From: Pratylenchus scribneri
Lineage: Eukaryota; Nematoda; Chromadorea; Rhabditida; Pratylenchidae
Length of the DNA: 64,000 nucleotides
Direction of reading: 5' to 3'
Assembly (NCBI GenBank): GCA_030063045.1
Contig: JAQSEB010000015.1
Span: 1,612,001-1,676,000 of the forward strand
Position 1 is the first letter of the stretch, and every line of letters starts with the position of its first letter. The position numbers and the translations under genes are program-made. Below, one piece after another: positions 32,601 to 44,940 of this stretch. Below the pieces are notes generated by a model that did not search any database, was not told where the DNA came from, and worked only from the letters and a program-made list of their open reading frames with translations.

Positions 32601-35600
32601 CGAGCAGAGCTAATTCTGCTAGCTAAAAAAGAAAACAATTTTGTAGGTTAGGATTATGCAATTTTCTAGGTTAGGATTTGGTTAAATATGCAATTTATGA
32701 AAGCATTTTTTGGACCTAGATTAAAAATTTCAATTTTCCGAGCAGAGCTAATTCTGCTAGCTAAAAAAGAAAACAATTTTCTAGGTTAGGATTATGCAAT
32801 TTTCTAGGTTAGGATTTGGTTAAATATGCAATTTTCGAAAGCATTTTTTGGACCTAGATTAAAAATTTCAATTTTCCGAGCAGAGCTAATTCTGCTAGCT
32901 AAAAAAGAAAACAATTTTCTAGGTTAGGACTATGCAATTTTCTAGGTTAGGATTTGGTTAAATATGCAATTTATGAAAGCCTTTTTGGACCTAGATTAAA
33001 AATTTCATTTTTCCGAGCAGAGCTAATTCTGCTAGCTAAAAAAGAAAACAATTTTCTAGGTTAGGATTATGCAATTTTCTAGGTTAGGATTTGGCTAAAT
33101 ATGCAATTTACGAAAGCATTTTTTTGACATAGATTAAAAATTTCAATTTTCCGAGCAGAGCTAATTCTGCTAGCTAAAAAAGAAAACAATTTTCTAGGTT
33201 AGGATTATGCAATTTTCTAGGTTAGGATTTGGCTAAATATGCAATTTACGAAAGCATTTTTTGACATAGATTAAAAGTTTCAATTTTCCGAGCAGAGCTA
33301 ATTCTGCTAGCTAAAAAAGAAAACAATTTTCTAGGTTAGGATTATGCAATTTTCTAGGTTAGGATTTGGCTAAATATGCAATTTTCGAAAGCATTTTTTG
33401 ACCTAGATTAATTTCCGAGCAGAGCTAATTCTGCTAGCTAAAAAAATAATGCTTCTACAATCCATAGAATAACCCTTACATAATTTCGAATAACCCTTAC
33501 ATTTAGGATAATAAAAATTTCAATTTTCTTAGCAGAGCTAATTCTGCTAGCTAAAAAAATAATGCTTCTACAATCCATAGAATAACCCTTACATAATTTC
33601 GAATAACCCTTACATTTAGGATAATGAAAATTTCAATTTTCTTAGCAGAGCTAATTCTGCTAGCTGAAAAAAACAATGCTTCTATAATCCATAGAATAAC
33701 CCTTACATAATTTCGAATAACCCTTACATTTAGGATAATGAAAATTTCAATTTTCTTAGCAGAGCTAAAACTGCTAGCTGAAAAAAACAATGCTTCTATA
33801 ATCCATAGAATAACCCTTACATAATTTCGAATAACCCTTACATTTAGGATAATAAAAATTTCAATTTTCTTAGCAGAGCTAATTCTGCTAGCTAAAAAAG
33901 AAAACAATTTTCTAGGTTAGGATTTGGCTAAATATGCAATTTACGAAAATATTTTTTGGACCTAGATTAAAAATTTCAATTTTCCGAGCAGAGCTAATTC
34001 TGCTAGCTAAAAAAGAAAACAATTTTCTAGGTTAGCATTATACAATTTTCTAGGTTAGGATTTTGCTAAATATGCAATTTACGAAAGCATTTTTTGGACC
34101 TAGATTAAAAATTTCAATTTTCCGAGCAGAGCTAATTCTGCTAGCTAAAAAAGAAAACAATTTTCTAGGTTAGGATTATGCAATTTTCTAGGTTAGGATT
34201 TGGCTAAATATGCAATTTACGAAAGCATTTTTTGGACCTAGATTAAAAATTTCAATTTTCCGAGCAGAGCTAATTCTGCTAGCTAAAAAAATAATGCTTC
34301 TACAATCCATAGAATAACCCTTACATAATTTCGAATAACCCTTACATTTAGGATAATAAAAATTTCAATTTTCTTAGTTAGAGCTAATTCTGCTAGCTAA
34401 AAAAAACAATGCTTCTACAATCCATAGAATAACCCTTACATAATTTCGAATAACCCTTACATTTAGGATAATAAAAATTTCAATTTTCTTAGCAGAGCTA
34501 ATTCTGCTAGCTAAAAAAGAAAACAATTTTCTAGGTTAGGATTATGCAATTTTCTAGGTTAGGATTTGGCTAAATATGCAATTTACGAAAGCATTTTTTG
34601 GACCTAGATTAAAAATTTCAATTTTCCGAGCAGAGCTAATTCTGCTATCTAAAAAAGAAAACAATTTTCTAGGTTAGGATTATGCAATTTTCTAGGTTAG
34701 GATTTGGCTAAATATGCAATTTACGAAAGCATTTTTTGACCTAGATTAATTTCCGAGCAGAGCTAATTCTGCTATCTAAAAAAGAAAACAATTTTCTAGG
34801 TTAGGATTATGCAATTTTCTAGGTTAGGATTTGGCTAAATATGCAATTTACGAAAGCATTTTTTGACCTAGATTAATTTCCGAGCAGAGCTAATTCTGCT
34901 ATCTAAAAAAGAAAACAATTTTCTAGGTTAGGATTATGCAATTTTCTAGGTTAGGATTTGGCTAAATATGCAATTTACGAAAGCATTTTTTGGACCTAGA
35001 TTAAAAATTTCAATTTTCCGAGCAGAGCTAATTCTGCTAGCTAAAAAAGAAAACAATTTTCTAGGTTAGGATTATGCAATTTTCTAGGTTAGGATTTGGC
35101 TAAATATGCAATTTCCGAAAACATTTTTTGGACCTAGATTAAAAATTTCTATTTTCCGAGCAGAGCTAATTCTGCTAGATAAAAAAGAAAACAATTTTCT
35201 AGGTTAGGATTATGCAATTTTTTAGGTTAGGATTTGGCTAAATATGCAATTTACGAAAGCATTTTTTGGACCTAGATTAAAAATTTCTATTTTCCGAGCA
35301 GAGCTAATTCTGCTAGATAAAAAAGAAAACAATTTTCTAGGTTAGGATTATGCAATTTTCTAGGTTAGGATTTGGCTAAATATGCAATTTACGAAAGCAT
35401 TTTTTGGACCTAGATTAAAAATTTCTATTTTCCGAGCAGAGCTAATTCTGCTAGCTAAAAAAGAAAACAATTTTCTAGGTTAGGATTATGCAATTTTCTA
35501 GGTTAGGATTTGGTTAAATATGCAATTTCCGAAAGCATTTTTTGGACCTAGATTAAAAATTTCTATTTTCCGTGCAGAGCTAATTCTGCTAGCTAAAAAA

Positions 35601-36447
35601 GAAAACAATTTTCTAGGTTAGGATTTGGCTAAATATGCAATTACGAAAGCATTTTTTGGACCTAGATTAAAAATTTATATTTTCCGAGCAGAGCTAATTC
35701 TGCTAGCTAAAAAAGAAAACAATTTTCTAGGTTAGGATTTGGCTAAATATGCAATTTACGAAAGCATTTTTTGGACCTAGATTAAAAATTTCTATTTTCC
35801 GAGCAGAGCTAATTCTGCTAGCTAAAAAAGAAAACAATTTTCTAGGTTAGGATTATGCAATTTTCTAGGTTAGGATTTGGCTAAATATGCAATTTACGAA
35901 AGCATTTTTTGGACCTAGATTAAAAATTTCAATTTTCCGAGTAGAGCTAATTCTGCTAGCTAAAAAAGAAAACAATTTTCTAGGTTAGGATTATGCAATT
36001 TTCTAGGTTAGGATTTGGCTAAATATGCAATTTACGAAAGCATTTTTTGGACCTAGATTAAAAATTTCAATTTTCCGAGTAGAGCTAATTCTGCTAGCTA
36101 AAAAAGAAAACAATTTTCTAGGTTAGGATTATGCAATTTTCTAGGTTAGGATTTGGCTAAATATGCAATTACGAAAGCATTTTTTGGACCTAGATTAAAA
36201 ATTTCTTTTTTCCGAGCAGAGCTAATTCTGCTAGCTAAAAAAGAAAACAATTTTCTAGGTTAGGATTATGCAATTTTCTAGGTTAGGATTTGGCTAAATA
36301 TGCAATTACGAAAGCATTTTTTGGACCTAGATTAAAAATTTCTATTTTCCGAGCAGAGCTAATTCTGCTAGATAAAAAAGAAAACAATTTTCTAGGTTAG
36401 GATTTGGCTAAATATGCAATTTACGAAAGCATTTTTTGGACCTAGAT
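26660..36447. repeat. Satellite 1, first block (114-bp and 138-bp monomers)
   Basis: There are two related monomer types. Alpha (114 bp) contains aataacccttacat twice. Beta (138 bp, or 114-115 bp when an internal 23-bp duplication is missing) contains caattttctaggttagg, ctaaatatgcaattt and ttttttggacctag. Both end in the same hairpin-forming segment, agcagagctaattctgct. Alpha clusters lie near 26700-27430, 27826-28040, 33440-33900 and 34290-34500. A further beta variant lacks part of the link (cctagattaatttccgag). ORFs of 118-257 codons on the minus strand exist only because the alpha monomer is 38 codons long. Confidence 0.95.
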
Positions 36448-37446
36448 AAATGTATAAAAAATGGGTCTCCAGAAGCATTTGTCAAGAGTCCGCATTTCCG
36501 CTAATGTATAAAAAGTAGCTCTGTGTATTCAAATTTTAGAGTTTTAAGTGATGCAGAATTAGATAAACAATACCCCTTTACAAGAGCGTATTTACCAGGG
36601 TTTTTTAATTAATTTTTGAAAATTCACAACTTATTAAGTAATTTTTTCTTTAATTTGTTTTTCTGATATATTATTCAGTAAATTTTTCTCTATCGAATGA
36701 CCTAAAATTCAGTTCATAAAAATCAAATATAAATTATTTAGCTTTTACTCGTTTTTCTCTTAGGAAAATATTTTAAAAATTTTAAATAAAGCTAAAAATA
36801 GCTTAAAAAAATATTTTACGCTAGAAGAGCATATAACCGGGACAAATTCAGCCTAGGCATAGAATGGGCTCAGCAAGAATGCATATGGAATAATAAAAGC
36901 AGATAGGTTTCGCTATAACCCAGAGTAAATAAATTATAAAAGCATATAACCGGGACAAATTCAGCCTAGGCATAGAATGGGCTCAGCAAGAATGCATATG
37001 GAATAATAAAAGCAGATAGGTTTCGCTATAACCCAGAGTAAATAAATTATAAAAGCATATAACCGGGACAAATTCAGCCTAGGCATAGAATGGGCTCAGC
37101 AAGAATGCATATGGAATGATTAAAGCAGATTGGTTTCGCTATAACCCAGAGTAAATAAATTATAAGAGAATATAACCGGGACAAATTCAGTCTAGGCATA
37201 GAATGGGCTCAGCAAGAATGCATATGGAATAATAAAAGCAGATAGGTTTCGCTATAACCCAGAGTAAATAAAATTTAAAAGCATATAACCGGGACAAATT
37301 CAGTCTAGGCACAGAATGGGCTCAGCAAGAATGCATATGGAATAATAAAAGCAGACGTTTCGCTATAACCCAGAGTAAATAATACACTTCCATTAGCGAA
37401 CGCCTGACTATCTATAAATTTAAAATCTAGAAAATCAAATAAAATC
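36448..37446. other. Non-satellite island inside satellite 1
   Basis: Satellite 1 stops in mid-monomer after ggacctagat at about 36447 and restarts at about 37447 with gaatatgcaatttacg. The island is AT-rich, has no ORF of note, and contains five copies of a separate repeat (36828-37382). Imperfect inverted ends gtccgcatttccgctaatg (about 36490) and cattagcgaacgcctgac (about 37393) hint at a mobile element that carries the repeats. Confidence 0.7.
36828..37382. repeat. Satellite 2: five tandem 113-bp repeats
   Basis: Units start at 36828, 36941, 37054, 37167 and 37280, exactly 113 bp apart. They contain ataaccgggacaaattcag, cctaggcatagaatggg and tttcgctataacccag. The first two are nearly identical; later ones carry a few changes and the last is slightly shorter. 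The sequence is unrelated to satellites 1 and 3 apart from a cctagg word. Confidence 0.93.
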
Positions 37447-40400
37447 ATTGCTGAATATGCAATTTACGAAAGCATTTTTGGACCTAGATTAAAAATTTCA
37501 ATTTTCCGAGCAGAGCTAATTCTGCTAGATAAAAAAGAAAACAATTTTCTAGGTTAGGATTATGCAATTTTCTAGGTTAGGATTTGGCTAAATATGCAAT
37601 TTACGAAAGCATTTTTGGACCTAGATTAAAAATTTCAATTTTCCGAGCAGAGCTAATTCTGCTAGCTAAAAAAGAAAACAATTTTCTAGGTTAGGATTAT
37701 GCAATTTTTAGGATTTGGCTAAATATGCAATTTACGAAAGCATTTTTTGGACCTAGATTAAAAATTTCAATTTTCCGAGCAGAGCTAATTCTGCTAGATA
37801 AAAAAGAAAACAATTTTCTAGGTTAGGATTATGCAATTTTCTAGGTTAGGATTATGCAATTTTCTAGGTTAGGATTTGGTTAAATATGCAATTTATGAAA
37901 GCCTTTTTGGACCTAGATTAAAAATTTCATTTTTCCGAGCAGAGCTAATTCTGCTAGATAAAAAAGAAAACAATTTTCTAGGTTAGGATTATGCAATTTT
38001 CTAGGTTAGGATTATGCAATTTTCTAGGTTAGGATTTGGTTAAATATGCAATTTATGAAAGCCTTTTTGGACCTAGATTAAAAATTTCATTTTTCCGAGC
38101 AGAGCTAATTCTGCTAGCTAAAAAAGAAAACAATTTTCTAGGTTAGGATTATGCAATTTTCTAGGTTAGGATTTGGTTAAATATGCAATTTATGAAAGCA
38201 TTTTTCGGACCTAGATTAAAAATTTCAATTTTCCGAGCAGAGCTAATTCTGCTAGCTAAAAAAGAAAACAATTTTCTAGGTTAGGATTATGCAATTTTCT
38301 AGGTTAGGATTTGGTTAAATATGCAATTTATGAAAGCCTTTTTGGACCTAGATTAAAAATTTCAATTTTCCGAGCAGAGCTAATTCTGCTAGCTAAAAAA
38401 GAAAACAATTTTCTAGGTTAGGATTTGGCTAAATATGCAATTTACGAAAGCATTTTTTGGACCTAGATTAAAAATTTCAATTTTCCGAGCAGAGCTAATT
38501 CTGCTAGCTAAAAAAGAAAACAATTTTGTAGGTTAGGATTATGCAATTTTCTAGGTTAGGATTTGGTTAAATATGCAATTTATGAAAGCATTTTTTGGAC
38601 CTAGATTAAAAATTTCAATTTTCCGAGCAGAGCTAATTCTGCTAGCTAAAAAAGAAAACAATTTTCTAGGTTAGGATTATGCAATTTTCTAGGTTAGGAT
38701 TTGGTTAAATATGCAATTTTCGAAAGCATTTTTTGGACCTAGATTAAAAATTTCAATTTTCCGAGCAGAGCTAATTCTGCTAGCTAAAAAAGAAAACAAT
38801 TTTCTAGGTTAGGACTATGCAATTTTCTAGGTTAGGATTTGGTTAAATATGCAATTTATGAAAGCCTTTTTGGACCTAGATTAAAAATTTCATTTTTCCG
38901 AGCAGAGCTAATTCTGCTAGCTAAAAAAGAAAACAATTTTCTAGGTTAGGATTATGCAATTTTCTAGGTTAGGATTTGGCTAAATATGCAATTTACGAAA
39001 GCATTTTTTTGACATAGATTAAAAATTTCAATTTTCCGAGCAGAGCTAATTCTGCTAGCTAAAAAAGAAAACAATTTTCTAGGTTAGGATTATGCAATTT
39101 TCTAGGTTAGGATTTGGCTAAATATGCAATTTACGAAAGCATTTTTTGACATAGATTAAAAGTTTCAATTTTCCGAGCAGAGCTAATTCTGCTAGCTAAA
39201 AAAGAAAACAATTTTCTAGGTTAGGATTATGCAATTTTCTAGGTTAGGATTTGGCTAAATATGCAATTTTCGAAAGCATTTTTTGACCTAGATTAATTTC
39301 CGAGCAGAGCTAATTCTGCTAGCTAAAAAAATAATGCTTCTACAATCCATAGAATAACCCTTACATAATTTCGAATAACCCTTACATTTAGGATAATAAA
39401 AATTTCAATTTTCTTAGCAGAGCTAATTCTGCTAGCTAAAAAAATAATGCTTCTACAATCCATAGAATAACCCTTACATAATTTCGAATAACCCTTACAT
39501 TTAGGATAATGAAAATTTCAATTTTCTTAGCAGAGCTAATTCTGCTAGCTGAAAAAAACAATGCTTCTATAATCCATAGAATAACCCTTACATAATTTCG
39601 AATAACCCTTACATTTAGGATAATGAAAATTTCAATTTTCTTAGCAGAGCTAAAACTGCTAGCTGAAAAAAACAATGCTTCTATAATCCATAGAATAACC
39701 CTTACATAATTTCGAATAACCCTTACATTTAGGATAATAAAAATTTCAATTTTCTTAGCAGAGCTAATTCTGCTAGCTAAAAAAGAAAACAATTTTCTAG
39801 GTTAGGATTTGGCTAAATATGCAATTTACGAAAATATTTTTTGGACCTAGATTAAAAATTTCAATTTTCCGAGCAGAGCTAATTCTGCTAGCTAAAAAAG
39901 AAAACAATTTTCTAGGTTAGCATTATACAATTTTCTAGGTTAGGATTTTGCTAAATATGCAATTTACGAAAGCATTTTTTGGACCTAGATTAAAAATTTC
40001 AATTTTCCGAGCAGAGCTAATTCTGCTAGCTAAAAAAGAAAACAATTTTCTAGGTTAGGATTATGCAATTTTCTAGGTTAGGATTTGGCTAAATATGCAA
40101 TTTACGAAAGCATTTTTTGGACCTAGATTAAAAATTTCAATTTTCCGAGCAGAGCTAATTCTGCTAGCTAAAAAAATAATGCTTCTACAATCCATAGAAT
40201 AACCCTTACATAATTTCGAATAACCCTTACATTTAGGATAATAAAAATTTCAATTTTCTTAGTTAGAGCTAATTCTGCTAGCTAAAAAAAACAATGCTTC
40301 TACAATCCATAGAATAACCCTTACATAATTTCGAATAACCCTTACATTTAGGATAATAAAAATTTCAATTTTCTTAGCAGAGCTAATTCTGCTAGCTAAA

Positions 40401-43400
40401 AAAGAAAACAATTTTCTAGGTTAGGATTATGCAATTTTCTAGGTTAGGATTTGGCTAAATATGCAATTTACGAAAGCATTTTTTGGACCTAGATTAAAAA
40501 TTTCAATTTTCCGAGCAGAGCTAATTCTGCTATCTAAAAAAGAAAACAATTTTCTAGGTTAGGATTATGCAATTTTCTAGGTTAGGATTTGGCTAAATAT
40601 GCAATTTACGAAAGCATTTTTTGACCTAGATTAATTTCCGAGCAGAGCTAATTCTGCTATCTAAAAAAGAAAACAATTTTCTAGGTTAGGATTATGCAAT
40701 TTTCTAGGTTAGGATTTGGCTAAATATGCAATTTACGAAAGCATTTTTTGACCTAGATTAATTTCCGAGCAGAGCTAATTCTGCTATCTAAAAAAGAAAA
40801 CAATTTTCTAGGTTAGGATTATGCAATTTTCTAGGTTAGGATTTGGCTAAATATGCAATTTACGAAAGCATTTTTTGACCTAGATTAATTTCCGAGCAGA
40901 GCTAATTCTGCTATCTAAAAAAGAAAACAATTTTCTAGGTTAGGATTATGCAATTTTCTAGGTTAGGATTTGGCTAAATATGCAATTTACGAAAGCATTT
41001 TTTGGACCTAGATTAAAAATTTCAATTTTCCGAGCAGAGCTAATTCTGCTAGCTAAAAAAGAAAACAATTTTCTAGGTTAGGATTATGCAATTTTCTAGG
41101 TTAGGATTTGGCTAAATATGCAATTTCCGAAAACATTTTTTGGACCTAGATTAAAAATTTCTATTTTCCGAGCAGAGCTAATTCTGCTAGATAAAAAAGA
41201 AAACAATTTTCTAGGTTAGGATTATGCAATTTTTTAGGTTAGGATTTGGCTAAATATGCAATTTACGAAAGCATTTTTTGGACCTAGATTAAAAATTTCT
41301 ATTTTCCGAGCAGAGCTAATTCTGCTAGATAAAAAAGAAAACAATTTTCTAGGTTAGGATTATGCAATTTTCTAGGTTAGGATTTGGCTAAATATGCAAT
41401 TTACGAAAGCATTTTTTGGACCTAGATTAAAAATTTCAATTTTCCGAGCAGAGCTAATTCTGCTAGCTAAAAAAGAAAACAATTTTCTAGGTTAGGATTA
41501 TGCAATTTTCTAGGTTAGGATTTGGTTAAATATGCAATTTTCGAAAGCATTTTTTGGACCTAGATTAAAAATTTCAATTTTCCGAGCAGAGCTAATTCTG
41601 CTAGCTAAAAAAGAAAACAATTTTCTAGGTTAGGACTATGCAATTTTCTAGGTTAGGATTTGGTTAAATATGCAATTTATGAAAGCCTTTTTGGACCTAG
41701 ATTAAAAATTTCATTTTTCCGAGCAGAGCTAATTCTGCTAGCTAAAAAAGAAAACAATTTTCTAGGTTAGGATTATGCAATTTTCTAGGTTAGGATTTGG
41801 CTAAATATGCAATTTACGAAAGCATTTTTTTGACATAGATTAAAAATTTCAATTTTCCGAGCAGAGCTAATTCTGCTAGCTAAAAAAGAAAACAATTTTC
41901 TAGGTTAGGATTATGCAATTTTCTAGGTTAGGATTTGGCTAAATATGCAATTTACGAAAGCATTTTTTGACATAGATTAAAAGTTTCAATTTTCCGAGCA
42001 GAGCTAATTCTGCTAGCTAAAAAAGAAAACAATTTTCTAGGTTAGGATTATGCAATTTTCTAGGTTAGGATTTGGCTAAATATGCAATTTTCGAAAGCAT
42101 TTTTTGACCTAGATTAATTTCCGAGCAGAGCTAATTCTGCTAGCTAAAAAAATAATGCTTCTACAATCCATAGAATAACCCTTACATAATTTCGAATAAC
42201 CCTTACATTTAGGATAATAAAAATTTCAATTTTCTTAGCAGAGCTAATTCTGCTAGCTAAAAAAATAATGCTTCTACAATCCATAGAATAACCCTTACAT
42301 AATTTCGAATAACCCTTACATTTAGGATAATGAAAATTTCAATTTTCTTAGCAGAGCTAATTCTGCTAGCTGAAAAAAACAATGCTTCTATAATCCATAG
42401 AATAACCCTTACATAATTTCGAATAACCCTTACATTTAGGATAATGAAAATTTCAATTTTCTTAGCAGAGCTAAAACTGCTAGCTGAAAAAAACAATGCT
42501 TCTATAATCCATAGAATAACCCTTACATAATTTCGAATAACCCTTACATTTAGGATAATAAAAATTTCAATTTTCTTAGCAGAGCTAATTCTGCTAGCTA
42601 AAAAAGAAAACAATTTTCTAGGTTAGGATTTGGCTAAATATGCAATTTACGAAAATATTTTTTGGACCTAGATTAAAAATTTCAATTTTCCGAGCAGAGC
42701 TAATTCTGCTAGCTAAAAAAGAAAACAATTTTCTAGGTTAGCATTATACAATTTTCTAGGTTAGGATTTTGCTAAATATGCAATTTACGAAAGCATTTTT
42801 TGGACCTAGATTAAAAATTTCAATTTTCCGAGCAGAGCTAATTCTGCTAGCTAAAAAAGAAAACAATTTTCTAGGTTAGGATTATGCAATTTTCTAGGTT
42901 AGGATTTGGCTAAATATGCAATTTACGAAAGCATTTTTTGGACCTAGATTAAAAATTTCAATTTTCCGAGCAGAGCTAATTCTGCTAGCTAAAAAAATAA
43001 TGCTTCTACAATCCATAGAATAACCCTTACATAATTTCGAATAACCCTTACATTTAGGATAATAAAAATTTCAATTTTCTTAGTTAGAGCTAATTCTGCT
43101 AGCTAAAAAAAACAATGCTTCTACAATCCATAGAATAACCCTTACATAATTTCGAATAACCCTTACATTTAGGATAATAAAAATTTCAATTTTCTTAGCA
43201 GAGCTAATTCTGCTAGCTAAAAAAGAAAACAATTTTCTAGGTTAGGATTATGCAATTTTCTAGGTTAGGATTTGGCTAAATATGCAATTTACGAAAGCAT
43301 TTTTTGGACCTAGATTAAAAATTTCAATTTTCCGAGCAGAGCTAATTCTGCTATCTAAAAAAGAAAACAATTTTCTAGGTTAGGATTATGCAATTTTCTA

Positions 43401-44940
43401 GGTTAGGATTTGGCTAAATATGCAATTTACGAAAGCATTTTTTGACCTAGATTAATTTCCGAGCAGAGCTAATTCTGCTATCTAAAAAAGAAAACAATTT
43501 TCTAGGTTAGGATTATGCAATTTTCTAGGTTAGGATTTGGCTAAATATGCAATTTACGAAAGCATTTTTTGACCTAGATTAATTTCCGAGCAGAGCTAAT
43601 TCTGCTATCTAAAAAAGAAAACAATTTTCTAGGTTAGGATTATGCAATTTTCTAGGTTAGGATTTGGCTAAATATGCAATTTACGAAAGCATTTTTTGAC
43701 CTAGATTAATTTCCGAGCAGAGCTAATTCTGCTATCTAAAAAAGAAAACAATTTTCTAGGTTAGGATTATGCAATTTTCTAGGTTAGGATTTGGCTAAAT
43801 ATGCAATTTACGAAAGCATTTTTTGGACCTAGATTAAAAATTTCAATTTTCCGAGCAGAGCTAATTCTGCTAGCTAAAAAAGAAAACAATTTTCTAGGTT
43901 AGGATTATGCAATTTTCTAGGTTAGGATTTGGCTAAATATGCAATTTCCGAAAACATTTTTTGGACCTAGATTAAAAATTTCTATTTTCCGAGCAGAGCT
44001 AATTCTGCTAGATAAAAAAGAAAACAATTTTCTAGGTTAGGATTATGCAATTTTTTAGGTTAGGATTTGGCTAAATATGCAATTTACGAAAGCATTTTTT
44101 GGACCTAGATTAAAAATTTCTATTTTCCGAGCAGAGCTAATTCTGCTAGATAAAAAAGAAAACAATTTTCTAGGTTAGGATTATGCAATTTTCTAGGTTA
44201 GGATTTGGCTAAATATGCAATTTACGAAAGCATTTTTTGGACCTAGATTAAAAATTTCTATTTTCCGAGCAGAGCTAATTCTGCTAGCTAAAAAAGAAAA
44301 CAATTTTCTAGGTTAGGATTATGCAATTTTCTAGGTTAGGATTTGGTTAAATATGCAATTTCCGAAAGCATTTTTTGGACCTAGATTAAAAATTTCTATT
44401 TTCCGTGCAGAGCTAATTCTGCTAGCTAAAAAAGAAAACAATTTTCTAGGTTAGGATTTGGCTAAATATGCAATTACGAAAGCATTTTTTGGACCTAGAT
44501 TAAAAATTTATATTTTCCGAGCAGAGCTAATTCTGCTAGCTAAAAAAGAAAACAATTTTCTAGGTTAGGATTTGGCTAAATATGCAATTTACGAAAGCAT
44601 TTTTTGGACCTAGATTAAAAATTTCTATTTTCCGAGCAGAGCTAATTCTGCTAGCTAAAAAAGAAAACAATTTTCTAGGTTAGGATTATGCAATTTTCTA
44701 GGTTAGGATTTGGCTAAATATGCAATTTACGAAAGCATTTTTTGGACCTAGATTAAAAATTTCAATTTTCCGAGTAGAGCTAATTCTGCTAGCTAAAAAA
44801 GAAAACAATTTTCTAGGTTAGGATTATGCAATTTTCTAGGTTAGGATTTGGCTAAATATGCAATTTACGAAAGCATTTTTTGGACCTAGATTAAAAATTT
44901 CAATTTTCCGAGTAGAGCTAATTCTGCTAGCTAAAAAAGA
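37447..44940. repeat. Satellite 1, second block, with higher-order repeats
   Basis: Same monomers as 26660-36447. Multi-monomer segments recur in identical order: the segment around 33551-33907 is repeated at 39436-39792 (5885 bp later) and 42257-42613 (2821 bp later), with matching variants before and after each (gcatttttttgacatag, agtttcaattttcc). The block stops abruptly at 44940 in the linker after a hairpin segment. Confidence 0.95.
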
